The notes beneath the pieces are model-generated. The model was not told the origin of the DNA, searched no databases, and saw only the letters and a list, made by a program, of their open reading frames with translations. Below are positions 8,925 to 17,848 of a stretch of DNA of 64,000 bases, piece by piece. Source of the stretch: CAVUCE01 sp963739985 (GTDB lineage: Bacteria; Bacteroidota; Ignavibacteria; Ignavibacteriales; Ignavibacteriaceae); the NCBI GenBank assembly GCA_963739985.1, contig CAVUCE010000006.1:372001-436000 (forward strand), written 5' to 3'. The translations under genes and the position numbers were made by a program. Position 1 is the stretch's first letter; the number at the start of each line of letters is the position of its first letter.

Positions 8925-9902
8925 TTGACATCAGAAGAAATTATTAAAAAGGGAAAAGAAGTAATAAGAATTGAGGCAGCAGCAGTTGCAAATTTAGAAA
9001 ATAGTATTAATGATGAATTTGTAAAAGCAATTAATGTAATTTTTGAATCTAAGGGAAGAGTAGTTTTAACCGGAATGGGAAAATCCGGATTAATTGCCAG
9101 AAAAATAGTTGCAACATTCAACTCAACCGGAACGGCGGCAATTTATCTTCATCCTACAGACGCGCTTCACGGCGATCTTGGAATGGTTAGACAAGAAGAT
9201 GTTGTAATTTTAATTTCTAAAAGCGGACAGACGGAAGAGATTGTTAATTTATTGCCAATGCTTAAAAGATTAAATGTTACATTGATTGCGATGGCAAGTA
9301 ACCGGGATACAAAACTGGGAAGAGAATGTAACATTTTTTTAAATGTGGGTGTTAAGGAAGAAGCTTGTCCGTATGATTTGGCACCAACTGCTTCAACCAC
9401 TGCAACCTTGGCAATGGGTGATGCACTTTCAGTTGCACTTTTACAGAAGCGTGAATTTACCGCAGAAGATTTCGCATTTTTGCATCCCGGCGGAAGTTTA
9501 GGTAAAAGACTCTCTTTACGGATAAAAGAAATAATGATAACCGGCGATGATATTCCCAAAGTGAATGAAAATGAATCAATAAAAGATGTTATTCTTGAAA
9601 TAACAACAAAACGTTTAGGCGCAACTAGCGTGGTTGATGAACAAGGAAAACTTAAAGGTATTATAACTGATGGAGATTTAAGAAGACTTCTTGAAAGAAC
9701 ACTTGAGATTAAAGAGCTTACTGCAAAAGATATAATGACAAAAAATCCAAAAGTATTAAAGGAAGATTTCCTTGCATCGTTTGCATTACAGCAGATGGAG
9801 AATTTCAAAATTACCGCTTTGTTAATTATAGATAATGAAAACAAACCAATCGGAATTGTTCATTTGCATGATTTGATAAATTTAGGTTTAAGACAAAGAT
9901 GA
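8925..9902 (+). CDS. kdsD: D-arabinose-5-phosphate isomerase (KdsD/KpsF type)
   Basis: Interconverts ribulose-5-phosphate and arabinose-5-phosphate, supplying KdsA. It has 325 residues: an N-terminal SIS sugar-isomerase domain ('LTGMGKSGLIARKI', 'HPTDALHGDLGMV', 'SKSGQTEEI', 'HPGGSLGKRL') and two C-terminal CBS domains (about 205-325, 'KGIITDGDLRRLL' and 'PIGIVHLHDL'). The start is TTG at 8925, supported by AGAGG seven bases upstream; no suitable ATG lies nearby. It follows the unknown gene by 3 bases and overlaps lptC by ATGA, so it is tightly coupled in the operon. Confidence 0.95.
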   Translation: MTSEEIIKKGKEVIRIEAAAVANLENSINDEFVKAINVIFESKGRVVLTGMGKSGLIARKIVATFNSTGTAAIYLHPTDALHGDLGMVRQEDVVILISKSGQTEEIVNLLPMLKRLNVTLIAMASNRDTKLGRECNIFLNVGVKEEACPYDLAPTASTTATLAMGDALSVALLQKREFTAEDFAFLHPGGSLGKRLSLRIKEIMITGDDIPKVNENESIKDVILEITTKRLGATSVVDEQGKLKGIITDGDLRRLLERTLEIKELTAKDIMTKNPKVLKEDFLASFALQQMENFKITALLIIDNENKPIGIVHLHDLINLGLRQR

Positions 9903-10444
9903 AGTTGCTTTTTGCATTATCAATTATACTTGTTCTAGCCGGATGCGGAGAAGAAAAAGTAAAACCATCAATCGATAAATCCATAACTATGGATGAAATT
10001 CCCGCACAAGAGAGCTGGAATTCTACTGTGTTTTTTTCTGATTCCGGAAAAACAAAAGCTATACTTCATACCGGACATTTAAGAATGCTTACAAAAGCGC
10101 AAGAAACTTTGCTGGATAGCAATATTCGAATTGATTTTTACAATGAACTTGGTGAAAAAACTACAACTTTAACTGCAAAAAAAGGAAGAGTTGATGATGC
10201 CACAAAAAATCTTTATGCAATTGATAGCGTAGTTGCAGTTAGTGATAGCGGAGTAACATTAAGAACCCCGGAACTTATGTGGCGAAACAAAGATCAGAAA
10301 ATAACTTCCAGTAAATTTGTCACAATTGTTTCTCCGAAAGAAAAAATTGAAGGATACGGTTTTGAAGCTGATCAAAGTTTAAGGAATTACACTATCTATA
10401 ATATCACTTATATAACTAGGTTAGATTCAACTCAAAAAAAATAA
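9899..10444 (+). CDS. lptC: LptC-like LPS export protein (lipoprotein signal)
   Basis: A 181-residue protein starting MKLLFALSIILVLAGCG, a lipoprotein signal with Cys at 16. The mature part has the beta-rich LptC/OstA-like jellyroll signature ('LTAKKGRVDDATKNLYAIDSVVAVSDSGVTLRTPEL'). LptC normally links the inner-membrane LptBFG pump to periplasmic LptA. Classical LptC has an uncleaved membrane helix; a lipobox version is seen in many Bacteroidota. It overlaps kdsD by four bases and is followed 10 bases later by the lptA-like gene, so the assignment is well supported by context. Confidence 0.85.
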   Translation: MKLLFALSIILVLAGCGEEKVKPSIDKSITMDEIPAQESWNSTVFFSDSGKTKAILHTGHLRMLTKAQETLLDSNIRIDFYNELGEKTTTLTAKKGRVDDATKNLYAIDSVVAVSDSGVTLRTPELMWRNKDQKITSSKFVTIVSPKEKIEGYGFEADQSLRNYTIYNITYITRLDSTQKK

Positions 10445-10454
10445 TAACCCGCGA

Positions 10455-11888
10455 ATGATTTCAATAAAAAATATTATACTATTAATTCCTTTCTTATTCT
10501 CAATTGCTTTTGCTCAGCAAAGTGATGAGTATATTACTGTCCGCGGCGATAGTCTTTCTTTTAAAACTATAGACGGAGAATCTATAAGAGAAGTGTTCGG
10601 TCATGTAATTCTAACTCAAGGCAATGTAAAAATTACTTGTAATCAAGCAGTACATTATTTATCCAGAAACGATGCCGAACTTATTGGAAATGTTATAGCA
10701 ACTCAAGATAGTTTAACAATAACAACTCCGCGCGGATTTTATTACGGTAATGAGAAAAAAGCTAAAAGTGTAAGCGGACTAAAGCTGAATGATAAAAAAG
10801 TAATTTTAACAGCGGATTCGGGATATTATTATTTTAATGATCATAAAGCCTTTTTTGAACATAACGTGAATCTCTATGATACCTCAACTACTTTAACATC
10901 AGATTCGCTTACTTATTTTAAAGATAAAGGTAAAGCTATTGCAGTTGGCAATGTTGAAATAGTTAACCAGGACAACATTATAAAAGCCGATAGTTTAGTC
11001 CATTTTAGAGATACTAAAATTACTTTCGCGGATAAGAATGTACAGATAACTAACAAACATAATCATGTTATTATTTTTGGCGGACACTTAGAGGATTATC
11101 CGGGTACAAAATATACATTAGTTGAAAAGAATCCTTTATTAATTCAGATTGATACAACATATATTCAGCCTGTTGATTCAATAAAAAGTTTTGGTGAAAA
11201 TAATAAACCTTATAAACTTGATACACTTGTTATTAGTGCAATGAAAATGGAAAGCTTCAGAGATACAGCGAATATATTTAAAGCGATAGATTCTGTTAAA
11301 ATTGTTCGCGGCGAATTTGCATCAAAAAATGATTATACCACGTACTACAGAGAAGACGGAAAATTTGTAACTAATAAATTGAAAAAAAATGCTGCTCAAC
11401 CGATTATTTGGTATTCAAATTCTCAACTAACCGGTGATTCTATAACAGTTGTTCTTAAAGATAATCAGATTAAAAAATTAAATGTTGTTGAAAATGCTTT
11501 TTTGCTTTCTCAAAACAGTATGTATAAAAACAGATTCGATCAAATATCAGGAAGTAAAGTTGTCATGGTTTTTGATTCGAATCAAATAAAAAGAACGGAA
11601 GTTTACGGATACATGCACAGCATTTATTATTTATACGATGGGAAAACCAAAAACGGTCTTACTAAATCATCTGCGCAAAGCGCGAAAATTATTTTTGAAA
11701 ATCAAAAAGTGAGTGCTGTTAAATTATACGGATCGCCCAACAGCGAATTTTATCCTGAAAATAAAGTGGAAGGTAAAGAACAATCTTTTACACTTCCGGA
11801 ATATGTCTTTTATAAAAATCGTCCGACTAGAATTAAATTATTAAATGAATATTTTAATGATCTATTTCCGGCAATTAATTTGAATTAG
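10455..11888 (+). CDS. OstA/LptA-like periplasmic LPS transport protein
   Basis: A 477-residue exported protein (signal peptide about 1-20, ending 'IAFAQQ'). The N-terminal half contains repeated OstA/LptA beta-jellyroll units ('EVFGHVILTQGNVKITCNQAVHYL', 'AELIGNVIATQDSLTITTP', 'AIAVGNVEIVNQDNIIKADSL') that form the lipid-carrying bridge across the periplasm. It is much longer than E. coli LptA (about 185 aa), as is usual for Bacteroidota 'OstA-like' proteins; the C-terminal half also looks beta-rich. Its place between lptC and lptB fits LPS export. It is not the outer-membrane LptD, because no large beta-barrel is visible. Confidence 0.85.
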   Translation: MISIKNIILLIPFLFSIAFAQQSDEYITVRGDSLSFKTIDGESIREVFGHVILTQGNVKITCNQAVHYLSRNDAELIGNVIATQDSLTITTPRGFYYGNEKKAKSVSGLKLNDKKVILTADSGYYYFNDHKAFFEHNVNLYDTSTTLTSDSLTYFKDKGKAIAVGNVEIVNQDNIIKADSLVHFRDTKITFADKNVQITNKHNHVIIFGGHLEDYPGTKYTLVEKNPLLIQIDTTYIQPVDSIKSFGENNKPYKLDTLVISAMKMESFRDTANIFKAIDSVKIVRGEFASKNDYTTYYREDGKFVTNKLKKNAAQPIIWYSNSQLTGDSITVVLKDNQIKKLNVVENAFLLSQNSMYKNRFDQISGSKVVMVFDSNQIKRTEVYGYMHSIYYLYDGKTKNGLTKSSAQSAKIIFENQKVSAVKLYGSPNSEFYPENKVEGKEQSFTLPEYVFYKNRPTRIKLLNEYFNDLFPAINLN

Positions 11889-11959
11889 ATTATAAATAAT
11901 TAAATTGGATTTAATGAAAGCAATCCATTAGTTAAATCTATAGTTACAAAAATTAATTA

Positions 11960-12733
11960 GTGCTATTATCAATTAAGGAATTGAAATTGGGTTCAACAGA
12001 AAGAAATACTTTACGAAGCGAGAACTTGGTAAAAGTTTATAAAAAAAGAACGGTTGTAAATAAAGCCTCTGTTCAAGTTTCTAAAGGCGAAATTGTTGGT
12101 TTACTTGGACCAAACGGCGCGGGTAAAACTACTACATTTTATATGCTTGTCGGAATGGTTAAACCCGAAAAGGGGAATGTATTCCTTGATGATGATAACA
12201 TAACTAAAGTCCCGATGTTCAAGAGAGCCAGAATGGGAATTGGTTATCTTCCGCAAGAAGCATCTATTTTTAGAAGACTAAGTGTCGAAGATAATTTGAT
12301 GGCAATCCTTGAGATGACAAAACTAAGTTCGAAAGAGCGTAAAGAGAAATGCGAACAATTATTAGAGGATTTAACTATCACTAATATTCGTAAAAGTTTG
12401 GGAGTGCAGTTAAGCGGCGGTGAAAGAAGAAGAACCGAAATTGCAAGAGCTCTTGCTACTGACCCGAGTTTTATTTTATTAGATGAACCTTTTGCCGGTG
12501 TAGATCCGATTGCGGTTGAAGACATTATGAGCATTGTTGCAAATTTGAAGAATAGAGGAATCGGAGTTTTAATTACGGATCATAATGTGCACGAAACTTT
12601 AAGCATTGTTGATAAGGCATACATTTTAATTAATGGAGTGATATTTAAGCAAGGCGGTGCGCAGGAATTAGCTGATGATGCAGAAGTAAGAAAACTTTAT
12701 TTAGGTGAAAAATTTAAGCTTGATAGATATTAG
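11960..12733 (+). CDS. lptB: LPS export ABC transporter ATP-binding protein LptB
   Basis: Cytoplasmic ATPase that powers LPS extraction from the inner membrane. It shows Walker A 'GPNGAGKTT', the signature 'LSGGERRR' and Walker B 'FILLDEPFAGVDP', with the LptB-typical 'RTEIARALA' and 'ITDHNVHETL'. The longest frame starts GTG at 11960 (257 aa), but TTG at 11987 is preceded by AAGGAA six bases upstream and would begin MGSTERN, nearer the usual LptB start. I favour 11987. It ends the kds/lpt run; lptF and lptG are not in the window. Confidence 0.93.
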   Translation: MLLSIKELKLGSTERNTLRSENLVKVYKKRTVVNKASVQVSKGEIVGLLGPNGAGKTTTFYMLVGMVKPEKGNVFLDDDNITKVPMFKRARMGIGYLPQEASIFRRLSVEDNLMAILEMTKLSSKERKEKCEQLLEDLTITNIRKSLGVQLSGGERRRTEIARALATDPSFILLDEPFAGVDPIAVEDIMSIVANLKNRGIGVLITDHNVHETLSIVDKAYILINGVIFKQGGAQELADDAEVRKLYLGEKFKLDRY

Positions 12734-12740
12734 ATAATTC

Positions 12741-12777
12741 CCTATACTTAAATAATTTAGATGTAATTTAGTATAGG
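12741..12777 (+). promoter_or_regulatory. Hairpin covering the ribosome site of the C25 protease gene
   Basis: CCTATACT (12741-12748) pairs perfectly with AGTATAGG (12770-12777). The 3' arm contains the only Shine-Dalgarno-like sequence (AGG) before the ATG at 12781, and no T-run follows, so this looks more like a translational switch than a terminator. Inference from sequence alone. Confidence 0.4.
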
Positions 12778-12780
12778 TAG

Positions 12781-14229
12781 ATGATGAAAATGTTAAATTC
12801 CGCTGCACTACAATTTATTCTTTTATCATTTCTATTTCCTTCAATTTCATTCTCACAATTAAAATCAAATTCAAATCAAGCAGATTATCTAATTATTATT
12901 CCTTCGAAATATGTTAATACAACTCAAAAATTTATTGAATGGAAAAGAAACAAAGGTTTTAATGTCCGTGTAGTAGAACTAAATCAAATTTATAGTGAAT
13001 TCCCGGATTCATCAAAATCACATTCTATCCGAGATTTTACAAGTTATGCAATACAATATTGGCAGAAACCAAAAATAAAATATATCCTACTGATTGGTAA
13101 TGGCCACGATTTGCCATCTTATAAAGTTAAGTCAAGTTTTTATTATTATACTCCTGATCCGGAGGACTCAGTTTCAATAGACGGATTTTATGTTACAAAT
13201 CAGTATGACGGCGATTTAATTCCAGATGCTGCTATCGGTCGGTTTGCTGTGAACAATGAAATTGAATTAAAAAATATTATTAAGAAAACCATTTACTTTA
13301 GTGACTCATTATCATTCAATGATTATGATACAAAATTCTCGTTTATTACCGATTTAACAAATTCAAGTGATTTTAACAATTCAGTTAATCAGTTTATTAC
13401 AAATACTGTTAGTAATTTTTCTACAAAAACTATTTTTGCAAATGAAGATACTTCAATTTTTGAGACTAAAACCCGGTTATTTAATTCAATTTTAGAAGGC
13501 ACTTTATTTTTAAGTTATTTCGGACATGGAACAACAAGTCAATGGTCTAAGTATGGAATAATGACTACAGATGATATTGATACTTTATCCACTTCATTAC
13601 CTTTTCTTTTGATTACTGCATCTTGTGCACAAAACTTTGATACTCAAGATAGTATTTCTATTGTTCAAAAATTATTAGCTAAGGGAAATGGCGGATCAGT
13701 GGCAAGTTTTACTTCAACCGGATTAACTTTTTTATCCCTAGGAAGCAATATAGAACACTATTTCGTTAATTATATTTTAAACAATCCATCAGTAAGTATT
13801 GGGGAAGCAATATTAAGTGCTAAACGCTCACTTTTAAATGAAAATTCTCCGATTGACGTAGGTGAACGCAGATATACTTTATTAGGCGATCCTTCACTGG
13901 TTATAAATAGAAAAATAGCTTCAGCTAATGCTTCGAAAAATTTACCATTAACATTTGTGTTAAAACAAAATTATCCAAATCCGTTTAATCCATCAACTAA
14001 AATAAATTATTCAATATCCAGTAGCAGTTATGTTAAATTAATTGTTTATGACATTTTAGGGAAAAGAGTATCAACCATTTTTGAAGGTTTCCAGCAAAAG
14101 GGAAATTATTCTTTTAATTGGAGTCCTTTGAATTTAAGCAGTGGTGTTTATTTCTATCGCTTAGAAGTAACAAATTATAATGGATATAACAATTATTCCA
14201 ATTTGAAAAAGATGATATTTTTGAAATAG
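12781..14229 (+). CDS. Peptidase C25 (gingipain-like) family protein with T9SS sorting domain
   Basis: A 482-residue secreted protein: signal peptide about 1-26 ('SISFSQ'), C25-like catalytic region (35-380) and a C-terminal T9SS type A domain (about 393-482, starting 'QNYPNPFNPS', ending in Lys). The catalytic His is probably H249 in 'SYFGHGTTSQW' and the nucleophile C282 in 'LLITASCAQNFD', both typical of gingipain/PorU-type cysteine peptidases. It is shorter than gingipains and lacks adhesin domains. It should cross the outer membrane by T9SS and be anchored or released. It could instead be an inactive C25-like protein, but both key residues are present. Confidence 0.85.
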   Translation: MMKMLNSAALQFILLSFLFPSISFSQLKSNSNQADYLIIIPSKYVNTTQKFIEWKRNKGFNVRVVELNQIYSEFPDSSKSHSIRDFTSYAIQYWQKPKIKYILLIGNGHDLPSYKVKSSFYYYTPDPEDSVSIDGFYVTNQYDGDLIPDAAIGRFAVNNEIELKNIIKKTIYFSDSLSFNDYDTKFSFITDLTNSSDFNNSVNQFITNTVSNFSTKTIFANEDTSIFETKTRLFNSILEGTLFLSYFGHGTTSQWSKYGIMTTDDIDTLSTSLPFLLITASCAQNFDTQDSISIVQKLLAKGNGGSVASFTSTGLTFLSLGSNIEHYFVNYILNNPSVSIGEAILSAKRSLLNENSPIDVGERRYTLLGDPSLVINRKIASANASKNLPLTFVLKQNYPNPFNPSTKINYSISSSSYVKLIVYDILGKRVSTIFEGFQQKGNYSFNWSPLNLSSGVYFYRLEVTNYNGYNNYSNLKKMIFLK

Positions 14230-14232
14230 AAT

Positions 14233-14787
14233 TTATTCATTCTTATTAGCTTGAGTTAATCCGCCCGAAACGATAAATGTCATTACTTCTTTAGCGCCTG
14301 CGTTCAATCTTGTAACCTGGTCTCTGTTTACCACAATTAAGTTTCCTGTAAAATTATAAGAGTGCGGAAGATAAACAGCGACTTTATCATTCAATCCAAA
14401 ATCAGATAAATCTTCTTCGGTTAAAAATCCAAAGGCTCCGACATCTTTTCCATCATTTAGATTAACAAGTACAGGAACTTTGAATCGTCTTTTTTCGCCA
14501 ACGAATGCCTCAATTAAATCGCGGAATGAATTATAAATGATTTTTATTAAAGGAAGCTTACCGAATAAATAATCGATGAAATCAAATATTTTATGTGTTA
14601 AAAAATTAGAAGCTATAACGCCAATAATTATGATTGAGGAAATTGTAATTAAAAATCCGATTCCCGGAATCTTAAACTGAAAGAGAGAATCAATTTTAAT
14701 AAAGATTAAATAAGTAAAATAAATTGTTGCAACTAAAGGCAGAATTACAACTAAGCCTTCAAAAAAATATTTTGTAATCCTTTTCAT
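14233..14787 (-). CDS. DUF502 family membrane protein
   Basis: A 184-residue inner-membrane protein with two N-terminal transmembrane helices (about 8-30 and 43-65). A conserved soluble part follows, with 'GKLPLIKIIYNSFRDLIEAF' and 'VAVYLPHSYNFTGNLIVVNRDQV'. These segments match the widespread DUF502 family, whose function is unknown. The stop is four bases from that of the C25 gene (convergent). An ATG start follows a purine-rich stretch, and the esterase gene lies 23 bases upstream on the same strand, so the two may be co-transcribed. Confidence 0.85.
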   Translation of the reverse strand: MKRITKYFFEGLVVILPLVATIYFTYLIFIKIDSLFQFKIPGIGFLITISSIIIIGVIASNFLTHKIFDFIDYLFGKLPLIKIIYNSFRDLIEAFVGEKRRFKVPVLVNLNDGKDVGAFGFLTEEDLSDFGLNDKVAVYLPHSYNFTGNLIVVNRDQVTRLNAGAKEVMTFIVSGGLTQANKNE

Positions 14788-14810
14788 AACATATCCTTTT
14801 TATTCAAAAT

Positions 14811-15998
14811 TCATTTACTAAAAAAATATTCCAAATAACGCCAGTTCTGTGTTGACCATGATGCTTCATTATGAGTTTCACCTGTAGCAACATAAAATTC
14901 AAAATCTCTTCCTTCTTGATACTCCTTTTCTTTTAAGTAATTAATCATTTCTTCTATTCCCGGCTTTAATTTAGCTTCAAGCCCAACGGTTCCGACATCG
15001 AAATAAAATTTAATTTTTTTCTTCGGTACTTTGTAGTTTCTTAAAGATTTGAAAATATTAACATAAGAAATATCGAATGCGGGAGAAATACAAGCAGATT
15101 TGGAAAACACCTTAGGATACTTCCATGCAAGTAAAAATGAAATCAGTCCGCCTGCAGAAGAACCGCCCACAGCAGTATTTTCTCTGTCCGGAAGTGTTCT
15201 ATATTTTTTATCGATCATTGGCTTTAGCTTGTTTACTACAAAATCCATATAAGCATTACCAACTTTTGAATTTAAATATTCATTTTTTCTATCTACCGTA
15301 TTGTATATTCCGACAATAATTATTTCCTGTATCTTATTTTTCCTTATCAAACTATCCGCGCATTCATCCAGCTGCCAATCAATTCCGAACGATGAGGTTT
15401 GAGGATCAAAAAGATTTTGTCCGTCCTGCATATAAAGAACAGGATATCTTTTGTTTTTATCTTTAAAGTAAGATGGTGGAAGCCAGATAATAACATCACG
15501 TTTACGAATCCCTTTTGCTTTAAGATTTTTTAAGTATCGAACTGTTCCGGTAATTTGTCCGTGAAATTTACTGATCGATTGGGAAGGGACCTGATCTTTC
15601 CACTTTGGAACACTTAAAGTAACTATTGAATCCTTACTAACTTTTAATTGATGATTTGGGGGAACAGTTAAGTTTGAATCCAATGCTTCTGTTGACCATG
15701 TTCCTTCTGTAAATTTGTATTGTAAATTCTCGCCGGTATTAAAAGTAATTGTTTTAGTCCAGACAGAATCATTTATTTTATTTAATAAAATTCCTGCCGG
15801 ATTCCACTTACCAAGCTGGGGTATATTGCCCACAATGTAAACATTTTTTCCGCTGTCAACAGATGCCGAATTTACAATAAAAGTAATTTTTACTTGCGCA
15901 TTAGTTAAAGTGTTGCCAAGTAATATAAAAGTACATAAGATTATTAAGTTTCTCATAATTATTTTGAATGAATTTATTATTGGAGCAGATTTATTCAT
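14811..15998 (-). CDS. Exported esterase with N-terminal CBM20-like starch-binding domain
   Basis: A protein of 395 residues, or 381 if translation starts at Met15 (15956), which gives a clean signal peptide (MRNLIILCTFILLG..TNAQ); I favour that start. Residues about 36-130 look like a CBM20 carbohydrate-binding module ('VYIVGNIPQLGKWNPAGILL'). The rest is a putative esterase (esterase D/Fes type) with 'RYPVLYMQDGQNLFD', nucleophile Ser281 in GSSAG (279-283) and a likely catalytic His in 'GETHNEASW'. The likely role is release of ester groups from polysaccharide in the periplasm or outside. The substrate is unknown. Confidence 0.85.
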   Translation of the reverse strand: MNKSAPIINSFKIIMRNLIILCTFILLGNTLTNAQVKITFIVNSASVDSGKNVYIVGNIPQLGKWNPAGILLNKINDSVWTKTITFNTGENLQYKFTEGTWSTEALDSNLTVPPNHQLKVSKDSIVTLSVPKWKDQVPSQSISKFHGQITGTVRYLKNLKAKGIRKRDVIIWLPPSYFKDKNKRYPVLYMQDGQNLFDPQTSSFGIDWQLDECADSLIRKNKIQEIIIVGIYNTVDRKNEYLNSKVGNAYMDFVVNKLKPMIDKKYRTLPDRENTAVGGSSAGGLISFLLAWKYPKVFSKSACISPAFDISYVNIFKSLRNYKVPKKKIKFYFDVGTVGLEAKLKPGIEEMINYLKEKEYQEGRDFEFYVATGETHNEASWSTQNWRYLEYFFSK

Positions 15999-16085
15999 AA
16001 TGTTAGTTCTTGAATTAATAAATCGTGCAGTAAGAAAATTTAAAGTAACTAATTTATGCTAAACTAGATAATATTTTTAATTAAC

Positions 16086-16925
16086 TCAAAAGTGAACGGT
16101 TATCATCCAATCAGTATAATCAGAATTATATTTTTTCATTGAAGCAATTGCTCTTTGCTTAAATGCGCTATCCACGATTGCAACCTGTCCGGGATAAATT
16201 TTAAATCTTATTTTCAAGTAATGCCAGTTGTTTGGAGTTGTTTGAAGCACACCTATAATTTCGGGTTTTTCTTTCATAATGTGTTTAAATTCAACATAAA
16301 TTCCTTCAGTAATATTCGTAATACTTTTCACAATCTCTTTTTCGTCCGAATTCTCCGGGAGTTGAATATCGACATAAATATTAAAGTAACCTTGATTATA
16401 TCTTCCTATAATTCCGATGATTCTGTTTGGGATAAATATTTTTCCGCCTTGTAAGCTTCTTAGTGTTGTGAATCTTAATCCAATGCTTTCAACTTTTCCT
16501 ATCTGTCCGGAAATTTCAACAATATCCTGAATATTTAAAGCATCTGAAAAGATAAGAGTTAATCCTGTAACAACATCTTGTACGAAACCTTGCGAGCCAA
16601 AAGCAAGCGCCAATCCTATTATTGAAGCACTGGCTAAGTAAGCGCTCAAAGAAACATTAAACTGTTTTAATACCAATCCGGCTGCTAAAAAATATATAAG
16701 AAAAGTAATAGCGCTTACGAATATTGTAGTTAGCGAAGCAAATTTTGGATATTTCTTAACTATAACTTCATCATCAAAATCTTTTTTACCCAATTTAAAA
16801 GTAAATAGACGCTTACTCAATTTTTTTAGTAGTTTAACTATTAAACTTGCTATTATTGCAAAAATAACAATTAAAATAATTTTTATTCCGAGCGGAAATG
16901 CTTGGTAAGCTGTAATTGGATTCAT
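16086..16925 (-). CDS. Small-conductance mechanosensitive channel (MscS family)
   Basis: A 279-residue inner-membrane protein with membrane helices at about 13-34, 65-88 and the pore helix around 92-120. The segment 'YLASASIIGLALAFGSQGFVQDVVTGL' is the MscS TM3 pattern of small residues. The beta domain follows ('FSDALNIQDIVEISGQIGKVESIGLRFTTLR') and then the alpha/beta domain. Such channels release solutes upon osmotic down-shock. Size is typical of MscS. It stands alone on the minus strand. Confidence 0.92.
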   Translation of the reverse strand: MNPITAYQAFPLGIKIILIVIFAIIASLIVKLLKKLSKRLFTFKLGKKDFDDEVIVKKYPKFASLTTIFVSAITFLIYFLAAGLVLKQFNVSLSAYLASASIIGLALAFGSQGFVQDVVTGLTLIFSDALNIQDIVEISGQIGKVESIGLRFTTLRSLQGGKIFIPNRIIGIIGRYNQGYFNIYVDIQLPENSDEKEIVKSITNITEGIYVEFKHIMKEKPEIIGVLQTTPNNWHYLKIRFKIYPGQVAIVDSAFKQRAIASMKKYNSDYTDWMITVHF

Positions 16926-17039
16926 TATAAACTCATCAATTTTTTAATATCATAAATTTGTAATTTTACAACTCTAAACCATTGCTTTAATAACGATTTC
17001 TATAATGCGTATTAATCAATTGAATTATAAAAGTATTAA

Positions 17040-17834
17040 ATGTTAAAAAAACATATACATATTAGAGAAGAGCTTCAAAGTCTAAAAAAAATAATATTGA
17101 GTTTAGATAAAAAAGTTGTTGTAATATTTTTATCAATTGCGATACTTCAAACAATCTCATATTATTTTACATCTCGTATGTTCTTTCGCCAAAATTTTTA
17201 TGATCAATTGATTTCAAATCCAAATTATCAAAGTTATGAACTTGGTTATTGGTTCATTAGTGATTCGTTAACCTATCTTGTTATTCCAATTCTAATCATA
17301 AAAATTGTTCTAAAGTCTAATTTAAAGGATTTTGGTTTACAAGTTGGTGATTACAAACTCGGGTTGTTTTTAGCTGTATTATTTATCTTAATAATGATTC
17401 CAATAAATTGGTTCTCATCAACCGATCCGGCATTTGCCGCAACTTATCCATTGTTGGAAAAAGCACGCGATTCATGGTCGATTTTTATTTTTTATGAATT
17501 GGGATTATTATTGTATTTAATCGCCTGGGAATTTATTTGGCGTGGCTTTACACTGTTTGGGCTTAAAGAAAAATTTGGTTATTATTCAGTATTAATCCAG
17601 ATGATTCCTTTTTTGATTCTACACGATGGTAAACCTTTTGCAGAAACATTCGGTGCTATTTTTGGCGGAATTGCCCTGGGAATTTTAGCATATAGAACTC
17701 GTTCAATTTTCTATTGCGTAATTGCTCATGCAGGTATTATGTTTAGCATCGATTTAATTTCTATTTTACGTTACCGTTCCGGTGATTTTGGAATCGGATT
17801 TAGCTCAATTATACATTTATTAAAAGTATTTTAA
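17040..17834 (+). CDS. CPBP-family intramembrane protease-like protein
   Basis: A 264-residue multi-pass membrane protein of the CPBP (CAAX prenyl protease / Abi) family. The family motifs are recognisable: 'WEFIWRGF' in place of EExxxR, 'FLILHD' for FxxxH, and 'HAGIMFS' for the last motif. The first Glu of motif 1 is Trp, as in a known WE-type subgroup, so peptidase activity is uncertain. It lies 15 bases before pdxJ on the same strand and may share its transcript, with no evident functional link. Confidence 0.8.
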   Translation: MLKKHIHIREELQSLKKIILSLDKKVVVIFLSIAILQTISYYFTSRMFFRQNFYDQLISNPNYQSYELGYWFISDSLTYLVIPILIIKIVLKSNLKDFGLQVGDYKLGLFLAVLFILIMIPINWFSSTDPAFAATYPLLEKARDSWSIFIFYELGLLLYLIAWEFIWRGFTLFGLKEKFGYYSVLIQMIPFLILHDGKPFAETFGAIFGGIALGILAYRTRSIFYCVIAHAGIMFSIDLISILRYRSGDFGIGFSSIIHLLKVF

Positions 17835-17848
17835 AAAGGAATATAGAA

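Noticed and set aside
9167..9844. Long minus-strand frame opposite kdsD
   Set aside because: The plus strand is unmistakably kdsD with SIS and CBS motifs; the antisense product is low-complexity, Ser/Ile-rich and has no family features.
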